Source of the DNA: Candidatus Heimdallarchaeota archaeon | GTDB lineage: Archaea; Asgardarchaeota; Heimdallarchaeia; JABLTI01 | Direction of reading: 5' to 3' | Length of the DNA stretch: 6,233 nt | NCBI GenBank assembly: GCA_023128635.1 | Contig: JAGMDP010000096.1 | Span: 1-6,233 of the forward strand | Shown here: positions 1 to 6,011 of the stretch, piece by piece | Numbering within the stretch: the first letter of the stretch is position 1 | Layout of the letters: each line of letters opens with the position of its first letter | Notes under the pieces: generated by a model | Database searches by the model: none | Seen by the model: only the letters and a program-made list of their open reading frames with translations | What the model was told of the DNA's origin: nothing | Position numbers and translations under genes: made by a program

Positions 1-1306
1 AGACTGGATTTGTTAGTAGTTCATTTGTTACTGGGTCGACCCCAGCAATTTCTGTGACTGCGACTGTTCTTCTCATGAATTTTCCACCTAGTCTTACTTT
101 GGCTTGTACGCAAACGATGTCAAGAGATCGCAATAACGTTCTCGGGATATTCATTGGTTCTGATTCTAATCTATGAATGACTGATTCTACAGAGTCTCCG
201 TGTATAGTAGCTAATCCAAGGTGCCCTGTTGCCATTGATTGGAACAACATGTATGCTTCTTCACCACGAATTTCACCTACTAATATATAGTCAGGTCTTT
301 GTCTTAGAGCTGCTTTGAGTAGATCAAACATAGAGATCTCTCCTCGTTTTCTTCCATCCTTTTCGATTCCTCCGAAACCCAATCTCGCAACAGCTGGTAT
401 CCAGTTTTCATGCGGAAGATTAACTTCTGCAGTGTCTTCTATCGAGATGATTTTTGCATCTGGTAGAATAAACATGGATATACAATTTAGTAAGGTTGTT
501 TTCCCGGACGCGACTCCACCAGCAATCATAACTGAATGTCGATTTTCGATGACAAACCAGTAAAATGCTCCAATCAGTGGGTCCATAGTATTGAGTAAAA
601 CGAGATCAGTAATGGTCATAGGATCAGATCGGAATTTACGAATAGTAAAAGTAGAACCCCTCTGAGTAACTTCTTTACCATAAGTAATATTGATACGACT
701 TCCATCAGCTAGTGAAGCATCAACAATAGGATTTGCTACACTAATATGACGACCAGACCTCTGAGCTAGCTTAATTACGAAAGAATCTAATTCCTCTGCA
801 TCATCAAAGACAATATTTGAGGGAATGGATTCATGTTTCCTATGCCAAACATAAAGTGGAACGCCAACACCGTCACATGAAATATCTTCGATCATGTGAT
901 CTTTTAGCATTGGTTCTATTTTTCCAAATCCGAGCAAGTCTCTCTGAACATAGTACAGAATTCTATCAAAGGATTCCTCTTTCAATTTCAAATTGTAATC
1001 CTTAACAATATCAAAGACTTTTCTTCGGAGATATTCTGCGGCACGATCTTTTTCTTTCAGAAGAGAGAAATCAACGTCTAATTCCTCAATGAGTATTTGT
1101 TTGATAATCTTGAATTTTTCTTCTTCCTTCTGCTCTAACGGAACTTCTACAACAATATATTGTGTTCTATTAGATAGAGGATCTGTTTGAATCAAACAAT
1201 AGCTAAAGGGAGGAATTAGCGGATAAGTTTCCTCAAGAACTGGAGCAGATTCAATTGAGGAGACGGATCTAAACTTATCATCTTCTGGAGGGATTTTTTC
1301 TGACAT
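1..1306 (-). CDS. ArlI/TadA-type secretion ATPase, partial (3' end beyond window)
   Basis: Cytoplasmic ATPase of the type II/IV secretion superfamily (ArlI/FlaI, TadA, VirB11), which hydrolyses ATP as a ring at the membrane to drive assembly of archaeal pili or archaella. 435 codons are visible and the C-terminus is cut by the left edge; family members are usually about 500-550 residues. Visible motifs are DISCDG at 141-146, TIRKF at 221-225, Walker A AGGVASGKTT at 262-271 (Lys269), an Asp box SIEDTAE with Glu290-Asp291, a Walker B region DYILVGEIRGEE at 339-350, and a His box GHLGLATIHGD ending near His369. The DISCDG-to-TIRKF stretch reads closest to ArlI. The ATG at 1306 is preceded by GGTG (1317-1320, 10 bases away). 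It lies 20 bases downstream of the pilin-like gene, so the two are probably cotranscribed. No ArlH precedes it and ArlJ is not visible, so pilus versus archaellum cannot be decided. The family call is secure; the exact subfamily is not. Confidence 0.93.
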   Translation of the reverse strand, partial: MSEKIPPEDDKFRSVSSIESAPVLEETYPLIPPFSYCLIQTDPLSNRTQYIVVEVPLEQKEEEKFKIIKQILIEELDVDFSLLKEKDRAAEYLRRKVFDIVKDYNLKLKEESFDRILYYVQRDLLGFGKIEPMLKDHMIEDISCDGVGVPLYVWHRKHESIPSNIVFDDAEELDSFVIKLAQRSGRHISVANPIVDASLADGSRINITYGKEVTQRGSTFTIRKFRSDPMTITDLVLLNTMDPLIGAFYWFVIENRHSVMIAGGVASGKTTLLNCISMFILPDAKIISIEDTAEVNLPHENWIPAVARLGFGGIEKDGRKRGEISMFDLLKAALRQRPDYILVGEIRGEEAYMLFQSMATGHLGLATIHGDSVESVIHRLESEPMNIPRTLLRSLDIVCVQAKVRLGGKFMRRTVAVTEIAGVDPVTNELLTNPV

Positions 1307-1326
1307 TTTTTCTGCACACCTTACTA

Positions 1327-1818
1327 TTACCAAATAACAATTTTAAATGAGTCGGTTCCTTCAGTTCTTTGAAAACTGATGAAATGCTGAAGTTCACCGC
1401 TTGTGATTAATGGTAAACCATTACCTGCAACATTACTTAATGTGACATTTCTCCAAGGAACAGTTGTTTCAAACTGAGCAGAACCAACAGCCTGATCAGA
1501 GGTATCGGTTGCTTCTATAAAGAAATGTTTTGCACCCGGGAGAGCTGTGAATGAAACTTCATATGAATGCCCTGAAACATCATAAGGAAGAGTCAAGGAA
1601 CGATTAATCATAACTTGAGTTAATGGGTCCATACTTAAGCCTAGTTCTAAGATGTCCTTCAATTCATTAGCAATAATAGTTGCAATCTCATTCAGTTCTA
1701 CCTCTATAGTATTCTCTAGTGTACTTTGATTGATTGCATTGAAGGTGATAGTAACACCAGCAATAGTTAAGACGCCTATAGCGACGACAGATATATACAT
1801 GACCCAATCTGAAGCCAT
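1327..1818 (-). CDS. Single-pass pilin-like / ArlG-like surface protein
   Basis: A 163-residue protein with no named family that I recognise with certainty. Residues about 6-28 form one hydrophobic segment (VMYISVVAIGVLTIAGVTI), followed by an amphipathic helix to about residue 60 and then a Ser/Thr-rich part that looks beta-stranded and ends in FKIVIW. This is the layout of archaeal pilins and of the ArlF/ArlG stator proteins. The N-terminus lacks the basic residue and KG/RG-type site cut by class III prepilin peptidases, so it is more likely an uncleaved membrane-anchored component (ArlG-like) than a classical major pilin. Sequons NQS (30), NRS (72) and NVT (124) could be N-glycosylated if the domain faces outside. 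The ATG at 1818 is supported by GGAG at 1827-1830, 8 bases away. It is the first gene of an operon with the secretion ATPase, the main argument for a filament-related role. It ends in three consecutive in-frame stops, TAA TAG TAA. Confidence 0.8.
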   Translation of the reverse strand: MASDWVMYISVVAIGVLTIAGVTITFNAINQSTLENTIEVELNEIATIIANELKDILELGLSMDPLTQVMINRSLTLPYDVSGHSYEVSFTALPGAKHFFIEATDTSDQAVGSAQFETTVPWRNVTLSNVAGNGLPLITSGELQHFISFQRTEGTDSFKIVIW

Positions 1819-1859
1819 TTTTTTATCTCCGAAATGCTCTCATTTAGATAATATTGTAA

Positions 1860-1880
1860 TATCAACATCAGTTGATAAAT
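1860..1880 (-). promoter_or_regulatory. Inverted repeat and possible TATA element of pilin-ATPase operon
   Basis: TATCAAC (1860-1866) and GTTGATA (1871-1877) form a perfect 7-bp inverted repeat around a 4-base centre, 41-59 bases ahead of the pilin-like gene. Read on the minus strand, the outer arm overlaps ATTTATCAA (1872-1880), the best-placed TATA-like element. Initiation from it would fall near 1850 and leave a roughly 30-base leader holding the GGAG site. A dyad on a TATA box is typical of a repressor site blocking TBP/TFB, but it could be chance in AT-rich DNA. A more distal TATA-like alternative is CTTTATTT near 1957-1964. Confidence 0.4.
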
Positions 1881-1974
1881 CTATTCTTTGTGAATTTCCG
1901 AGCGTATGCTCTTTTCAACTATTATATTATCATCAAAAAATCTTTTCATTCTAACAAATAAAGTTTTTCCAAAG

Positions 1975-2027
1975 AAAAAAATTCTAAAATAAAAAAAGGA
2001 AAGTAATATTGGAATAAAATCCAATAT
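1975..2027 (-). terminator. Hairpin plus T-tract terminator after sucCD
   Basis: TCCAATAT and ATATTGGA (2020-2027 and 2006-2013) pair as a perfect 8-bp stem with a 6-base loop, 9 bases past the sucD stop. On the minus strand the stem is followed by a run of seven T (1991-1997) and another run of seven T (1975-1981). Archaeal polymerases stop mainly at T-tracts; the hairpin makes this look like a strong terminator isolating sucCD from the pilin operon. Confidence 0.75.
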
Positions 2028-2036
2028 CAACTATTA

Positions 2037-2906
2037 TCATTTTAGTTTCTTTTTAAGAAGTTTAGGGACCTCGCTAAGTAGACGAGCAACACCAACACCT
2101 GCTTCTTCGAGAACTTTAATCTTAGAAGCAGCAGTGCCTTTTCCACCAGAAACAATAGCTCCAGCGTGGCCCATTTTCTTGCCAGGAGGTGCTTGTCTTC
2201 CGCCAATAAAAGCAACGACTGGTTTTGAAACATGTTTTTTAATGTACTCTGCTGCATGTTCCTCTTCAGTTCCGCCAATTTCTCCAATTAGAACTATTGC
2301 TTTTGTATTAGGGTCTTTTTCGAATAATTCAAGTCCTTCTACAAAACCCATCCCATGACTTGGATCGCCACCAATACCGATACAGGTTGTTTGACCTATT
2401 TCTTCTTTAGTCATATTCCAAATGACTTCGTATGATAGAGTCCCACTTCTAGCGATAACACCGACATTACCAGGTTTAAAAATAACATTAGGCATTATTC
2501 CTAACTTGCACCCATCTGTTGAAACTAAGCCAGGAGTATTTGGTCCCAATATTGTTATTCCTTTTTCTTTTGCTTTGGTAACAGCTCTTGCAGCATCCCA
2601 AACTGGGACATGTTCTGTTATTACAATTATGAGTGGAATATTTGCATCTATTGCTTCATTCATTGCTCCACTAGCGAATTTTGCTGGGACGAATATCACT
2701 GTGGCATCAATTTCATGTTTTTCTTGTGCTTCCTTTATAGTATTGTAAACAGGGACGCCATTGACTTCTTGTCCTCCTCTTTTTGGAGTAACACCAGCAA
2801 CAACTTTTGTTCCATAATCTATCATTGCTTTAGAATGGAATGTTCCTTGATTTCCAGTTATTCCTTGGACTAGAACTTTTGTATCTTTATCTACTAAAAT
2901 TTTCAT
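2037..2906 (-). CDS. sucD: Succinyl-CoA synthetase (ADP/GDP-forming), alpha subunit
   Basis: The alpha subunit binds CoA and carries the phosphohistidine intermediate in the reversible reaction succinate + CoA + NTP = succinyl-CoA + NDP + Pi, a cytoplasmic step of the TCA cycle in either direction and of substrate-level phosphorylation. The protein has 289 residues, the length of the E. coli subunit. An N-terminal CoA-binding Rossmann domain shows VLVQGITGNQG (11-21). GPNTPG (121-126), SGTLSYE (154-160) and GEIGGTEEEHA (208-218) follow in the ligase domain. The catalytic histidine is His247 within GKKMGHAGAIVSG, matching His246 of E. coli. The ATG is preceded by GGGTGG (2911-2916) 4 bases away. 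The gap to sucC upstream is 15 bases, so the two form one operon. The end is lysine-rich and closed by three different in-frame stops in a row, TGA TAA TAG. Nucleotide specificity lies in the beta subunit and cannot be read here. Confidence 0.97.
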   Translation of the reverse strand: MKILVDKDTKVLVQGITGNQGTFHSKAMIDYGTKVVAGVTPKRGGQEVNGVPVYNTIKEAQEKHEIDATVIFVPAKFASGAMNEAIDANIPLIIVITEHVPVWDAARAVTKAKEKGITILGPNTPGLVSTDGCKLGIMPNVIFKPGNVGVIARSGTLSYEVIWNMTKEEIGQTTCIGIGGDPSHGMGFVEGLELFEKDPNTKAIVLIGEIGGTEEEHAAEYIKKHVSKPVVAFIGGRQAPPGKKMGHAGAIVSGGKGTAASKIKVLEEAGVGVARLLSEVPKLLKKKLK

Positions 2907-2921
2907 TTTTCCACCCTACCA

Positions 2922-4076
2922 TTATTTTGATTTGGCAATTTCTACTGCTCTCTTTACAGCAGGTTCCATTTCAGTAAAAGCGTTCATTCCCGCTTTATCT
3001 AGGATAGCCATGCCTTCTTTTTGTTTTGTTCCAACTAAACGAACTACGAAAGGCATTTTAAGACCAAGCTTTTCTCGAACTTCGACAACAGCATTTGCTA
3101 CATCATCACATCTGGTTATTCCACCGAAGATATTGACGAGTAAGACATCAATGGCTTCACCTTCTTCACCTACTGCTTTGACTATACTCAAAGCATTTAG
3201 TACTCTTTCAGTACTGGCCCCACCACCAACATCCAAGAAGTTTGCTGGACGACCACCAAATTCAGCGATAAGGTCAACTGTGCCCATTACTAAACCAGCA
3301 CCATTTCCAATAATGCCAATATCACCATCTAATCGAACAAAAGCAACATCAAAACTAGCTGCTTTATCCTCGAGAGGATCATCTGGAATTCTTTTATCCA
3401 TAAATTCTTGGTATAAAGCATTGCGATAGATTGCATTGTCATCTATGATCACTTTAGAATCAAGAGCTATAACCTGTCCATCATCCAGAATTGCTAGAGG
3501 ATTGATTTCTATTAGTTGTAAATCTTTAGTATGCATTGCTTCCCACATTTTAACTAAGATATCTGTGAGTTGCTTCAATTCATCATCTTTGAATCCTAAG
3601 CTTTTTGATAATTCAGTAGCATGCTTTGAAGTGAATTCAAAATCAATAGGATAACGTTCTTTTCGTACTTTTTCAGGAGTTTCTTCTGCAATAGCTTCAA
3701 TGTCAACGCCACCTTCGGTACTCATTATGAAAATAATCTCTCTGGAATAAGTATCAAACATGGTGCTAATGTATAATTCATTGGCAATTTTTGCAGCTTT
3801 TTCAATCAAAACATTTTGAACTTTCATATCTTTGATTGTTCCTGCTAGGATTTTAGGAGTGAGTTCTTTTAACTCCTTCTGATCCTTCACCACTTTTATT
3901 AATCCTGCTTTTCCTCGTCCTCCGTGAAGGATTTGCCCTTTGACAACAACAGGATAACCCAATTCTTCTGCGACAGCAATTGCTTCCTTCAAGTTATATG
4001 CAACTTGACCTGGAAGCAATGGAATGCCTGCTTCTTGGAAAATTTTTTTTCCTTCAAATTCAAGTAAAAGACCCAA
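2922..4076 (-). CDS. sucC: Succinyl-CoA synthetase, beta subunit (ATP-grasp), TTG start
   Basis: The beta subunit binds the nucleotide and, with SucD, succinate. At 384 residues it is close to the E. coli protein (388). The N-terminal ATP-grasp domain contains HGGRGKAGLI (51-60), MSTEGGVDIE (118-127), and the metal-binding pair in LIEINPL (Asn192) and ALDSK (Asp206). The C-terminal ligase domain contains IIGNGAGLVMGTVDLI (255-270), FLDVGGGA (280-287) and NIFGGITRCDDVA (325-337). The start is TTG at 4074-4076. It is supported by GGAG at 4086-4089 (9 bases away), by lack of any suitable ATG, and by the N-terminus MGLLLEFEGKK, which matches the family's usual start. It is the first gene of sucC-sucD and is divergent from the PRC-barrel gene at 4275. 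ATP versus GTP use cannot be decided from what I see. Confidence 0.97.
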   Translation of the reverse strand: MGLLLEFEGKKIFQEAGIPLLPGQVAYNLKEAIAVAEELGYPVVVKGQILHGGRGKAGLIKVVKDQKELKELTPKILAGTIKDMKVQNVLIEKAAKIANELYISTMFDTYSREIIFIMSTEGGVDIEAIAEETPEKVRKERYPIDFEFTSKHATELSKSLGFKDDELKQLTDILVKMWEAMHTKDLQLIEINPLAILDDGQVIALDSKVIIDDNAIYRNALYQEFMDKRIPDDPLEDKAASFDVAFVRLDGDIGIIGNGAGLVMGTVDLIAEFGGRPANFLDVGGGASTERVLNALSIVKAVGEEGEAIDVLLVNIFGGITRCDDVANAVVEVREKLGLKMPFVVRLVGTKQKEGMAILDKAGMNAFTEMEPAVKRAVEIAKSK

Positions 4077-4085
4077 TTGACTAGG

Positions 4086-4138
4086 CTCCTTTCTAGTTTT
4101 TATTAATAATTAAATTCGAATATTTGATATATCTTTTG
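4086..4138 (-). promoter_or_regulatory. sucCD promoter and ribosome binding site
   Basis: On the minus strand CCAAAAGATATATC (about 4126-4139) reads as a BRE followed by a TATA box. Initiation about 26 bases on would fall near 4104 and leave a leader of under 30 bases carrying AAAGGAGCC, whose GGAG (4086-4089) fixes the TTG start of sucC. The element fits archaeal consensus by eye only. CTTTTATTT near 4152-4160 is a second possible TATA. Confidence 0.55.
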
Positions 4139-4226
4139 GGAATTTTAATGAAATAAAAGCATTTTGAAAAGAATCACAAGTAACTTGAAAACACCCCAAA
4201 TTGTCCTAATTACCTTTGATTTTAGG

Positions 4227-4240
4227 CGAAAATTTTATAC
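4227..4240 (+). promoter_or_regulatory. BRE/TATA promoter of first PRC-barrel gene
   Basis: CGAAAA (4227-4232) followed by TTTTATAC (4233-4240) is a good archaeal BRE-TATA pair. The start predicted about 26 bases downstream is near 4262, giving a 13-19 base leader before the coding sequence, with GTGAT (4265-4269) available to pair with the 16S rRNA 3' end. Confidence 0.65.
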
Positions 4241-4274
4241 TAGTGAATTTCTTCATTGACTAACGTGATTTATC

Positions 4275-4973
4275 ATGAGTATGTGTGAAATGGATGAATA
4301 TAGAACAATATCCGAGCTTCGAAAAAGAAACGTGATGAGTAGAGATGGACTCAAAATCGGACGGATAATTGATGTTGTATTTGATTCGAATCATCGTCTA
4401 CATTCATTTATTATTGGCGGAAGTAGATGGGAAGAACTTCGTGAATTTCTTGGGTTTATTGAGGATATAGATCCTGTTATACCAGTTACATCTGTTATGG
4501 AAGTAACAGAAGAATCAATTACTATAAACATCCCAAAAGAAAAGCTGAAACACAAGCTAGAAGAGGATGTTATTCCGGAGGGTGCTTTTACTTATCTTGG
4601 ACTCAAACGAACGAAAATTTACGATAAAAATGATCAGAAATTCGGCAAAGTAATCAATTTAGTCTTCTTACCATGCGGAGAACCAGCCTTTATCGTTGGT
4701 GGCTCAGGAATGGAGGAATTTGCAGAATCCATTAAATTTGAGGAAAATATTGACTTATTGTTACCAATGGAGTACATTGACTATATAGACCATAAAGGAA
4801 TTAAGTTGAAAACTCGAGTTAGCGAATTACAATTGACAAAAGACAATAAACCAATGGATAAGGAAACACAAAGAGTATACTTGAATTCTCTCAAACGAAA
4901 AGGTGATGCAAAAACACAATTATTAATGCGACCTAAACCAGAAGAATTCCATGATTTTGCTAGATTTAGCTGA
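4275..4973 (+). CDS. Two-repeat PRC-barrel protein (paralogue A)
   Basis: A soluble 232-residue protein with two PRC-barrel-like repeats, at about 10-90 and 106-187. Repeat 1 has GLKIGRIIDVVFDSN and HSFIIGGS with WEELRE; repeat 2 has QKFGKVINLVFLP and AFIVGGSGMEEFAES. Both continue with ID..(I/L)P and a similar strand pattern, so they look like an internal duplication. The C-terminal 45 residues (188-232) are non-PRC and moderately basic. PRC barrels are small all-beta domains used for protein or RNA contacts in RimM, photosynthetic reaction centre H, and the archaeal division proteins CdvA and CdpB. No enzymatic motif is seen. ATG 4275 is favoured by GTGAT 5 bases upstream. The third codon, ATG 4281 (MCE...), matches the start of paralogue B and is a serious alternative. 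The gene is divergent from sucC and convergent with scpB. Family call by fold pattern; function unknown. Confidence 0.85.
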   Translation: MSMCEMDEYRTISELRKRNVMSRDGLKIGRIIDVVFDSNHRLHSFIIGGSRWEELREFLGFIEDIDPVIPVTSVMEVTEESITINIPKEKLKHKLEEDVIPEGAFTYLGLKRTKIYDKNDQKFGKVINLVFLPCGEPAFIVGGSGMEEFAESIKFEENIDLLLPMEYIDYIDHKGIKLKTRVSELQLTKDNKPMDKETQRVYLNSLKRKGDAKTQLLMRPKPEEFHDFARFS

Positions 4974-4980
4974 GTTTCTG

Positions 4981-5019
4981 AAATGATGAAGCTAGCAATG
5001 CTTCTTCATTTATTCTTTT
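4981..5019 (+). terminator. Hairpin terminator between convergent PRC gene and scpB
   Basis: AAATGATGAAGC (4981-4992) and GCTTCTTCATTT (5000-5011) form a 12-bp stem with one T-T mismatch and a 7-base loop, 7 bases after the PRC-barrel stop. TATTCTTTTATT follows on the plus strand and overlaps the scpB stop codon. It should serve the plus-strand gene best. On the minus strand no T-run follows, so use as a bidirectional terminator is only possible. Confidence 0.6.
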
Positions 5020-5809
5020 ATTCTTCATTTTCATCAGATTCATCTGTAGAATTATCTTCTTCATCTTCAGTAAATGGATCTGGTCCTTCTAAATCATCAA
5101 GCATAGAGGGAAACATTTCACGAGCTGAATCTTTATCTACAGGAATTGAGGATTCAACATCATCAACTGATTCTTCAGTGGCTTCACCCTCAAGACCGAT
5201 TCTTGCCATAAAGCTATCAATGGATTTGGTATCTCTTTCCTCAACACGTTTTTCTTTTATAATTCGTTTCGTTCTCCAACCTAGTTGTCTTTTCAAAACA
5301 CCTTGGTCTTGTGATAAACCAAAATAATCTGAAAACATTGGAGTAGTTCTTAATTCCAGTGTTTGTTTAACTCGGACAGCTTTTACAAACCCATTTCTAA
5401 TGAGACTTTTAACGTGATGATATGCTTGTTGACCTCTAACAGCAGCAACAGTTGACTGCATGACTGGCTGTTGGTAGGCTATCATAGCGAGTGTTCTTAA
5501 CTCAGCTAAAGTTAAAATTGGTTGTAAAGTTATTTCTTTAACATTTTCACCAACATCAGCTCGAACTTGAAAAACAAATTTTCTCCCTGGCAATTCAATA
5601 ATTTCAAAACAGCTAAAGTGTTGTCGGTATTTTTCTTGTAGATCCCGAATGATTGAACCAATTTCACTTGTATCTAAACCAGTAACTTGTGCTAATTCTG
5701 TAATCTGTACTGGTCTTCCGGCTAAGTAAAGTGCTGCTTCTATTATCTGTTGATTCTTTATCTTAACCATCTGTTTTTCTTCATCAGAGATGGGAAATTG
5801 TTCATCCAT
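5018..5809 (-). CDS. scpB: Segregation and condensation protein B, with acidic C-terminal extension
   Basis: ScpB dimers bind the kleisin ScpA and regulate the SMC condensin complex that organises and segregates the chromosome. The protein has 263 residues. A first winged-helix domain spans about 18-85 (KNQQIIEAALYLAGRPVQIT, then the strand ELPGRKFVFQV). A second spans about 97-168, with the family signature LAELRTLAMIAYQQPVMQST, VRGQQAYHHVKSLIRNGFV and FSDYFGL. Bacterial ScpB is usually 180-200 residues. Here about 95 more follow, and residues 191-263 hold 28 Asp/Glu against 5 Lys/Arg, ending in STDESDENEE; this part is probably disordered. The ATG at 5809 has no ribosome binding site but sits 22-30 bases after a TATA-like element, as in a leaderless transcript. 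Met14 is an alternative start just before the domain. scpA and smc are not adjacent on either side within the window. The flanking genes are the two PRC-barrel paralogues. Confidence 0.93.
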   Translation of the reverse strand: MDEQFPISDEEKQMVKIKNQQIIEAALYLAGRPVQITELAQVTGLDTSEIGSIIRDLQEKYRQHFSCFEIIELPGRKFVFQVRADVGENVKEITLQPILTLAELRTLAMIAYQQPVMQSTVAAVRGQQAYHHVKSLIRNGFVKAVRVKQTLELRTTPMFSDYFGLSQDQGVLKRQLGWRTKRIIKEKRVEERDTKSIDSFMARIGLEGEATEESVDDVESSIPVDKDSAREMFPSMLDDLEGPDPFTEDEEDNSTDESDENEE

Positions 5810-5830
5810 GAACTTAATTTGTATGTTTCT

Positions 5831-5839
5831 TTTATTAAA
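5831..5839 (-). promoter_or_regulatory. TATA element of leaderless scpB
   Basis: Read on the minus strand, TTTAATAAA lies at -30 to -22 from the scpB ATG. This is the spacing expected if transcription begins at or next to the start codon. The lack of any GGAG or GGTG before the ATG agrees with leaderless translation. Confidence 0.5.
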
Positions 5840-5960
5840 TGTTCTATTATCGTGAGCAATACAGTTACTGGAATAAATTAAATCTAAGCTTTCTTTTTTG
5901 GCGAATTTATTAGAATCTAAGAAAAATGAAGTACGAATTTCTTAGTTACTGATATGGCAA

Positions 5961-5968
5961 GTATAAGA
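5961..5968 (+). promoter_or_regulatory. Possible TATA element of second PRC-barrel gene
   Basis: GTATAAGA lies about 48 bases before ATG 6012, close to the 45-base distance between the TATA box and ATG 4281 of the first PRC gene. A second candidate, GGCGAATTTATTAG (5900-5913), resembles the BRE-TATA of that gene more closely in sequence but would give a leader of over 70 bases. The 202 bases between scpB and this gene hold nothing else I can support. Confidence 0.3.
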
Positions 5969-6011
5969 CTTAGAAGCAATGTTGTGTATTAGAGATGAAA
6001 TAAATTTGAAT

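Noticed and set aside
315..1005. Plus-strand open frames at 315-563 and 817-1005
   Set aside because: They are opposite the secretion ATPase, which carries all its family motifs in an uninterrupted minus-strand frame.
1834..1912. Repeated ATGCTCT (1834-1840 and 1906-1912) and the small dyad GAGC-GTAT-GCTC (1900-1911)
   Set aside because: Too short to separate from chance; no consistent spacing or third copy.
1730..1954. Plus-strand open frame of 74 codons
   Set aside because: It covers the pilin-like gene's N-terminus and promoter region in antisense and has no ribosome binding site or recognisable domain.
1915..2037. 11-bp direct repeat TCAACTATTAT at 1915-1925 and 2027-2037
   Set aside because: AT-rich, only two copies, and one overlaps the sucD stop codons; no gene or mobile element lies between them.
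2042..2873. Open frames overlapping sucD on both strands (2042-2287 minus; 2134-2358, 2422-2748 and 2610-2873 plus)
   Set aside because: All overlap the clearly real sucD in other frames and show no motif or ribosome binding site of their own.
2932..3654. Open frames on the plus strand at 2932-3429 and 3436-3654
   Set aside because: They lie opposite sucC, whose full set of catalytic motifs is intact; the translated plus-strand sequences show no recognisable domain and are shadows of its codon pattern.
4177..4187. Short palindrome CAAGT-A-ACTTG between sucC and the first PRC gene
   Set aside because: Five-base arms are expected by chance here, and it does not overlap either TATA element.
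4983..5327. Serine-rich plus-strand open frame
   Set aside because: It is the antisense of the acidic tail of scpB; Glu/Asp codons read backwards give the Ser-rich composition.
5926..5952. Eight-codon plus-strand frame (MKYEFLSY) in the scpB/PRC intergenic region
   Set aside because: No ribosome binding site and nothing to separate it from chance in AT-rich DNA.
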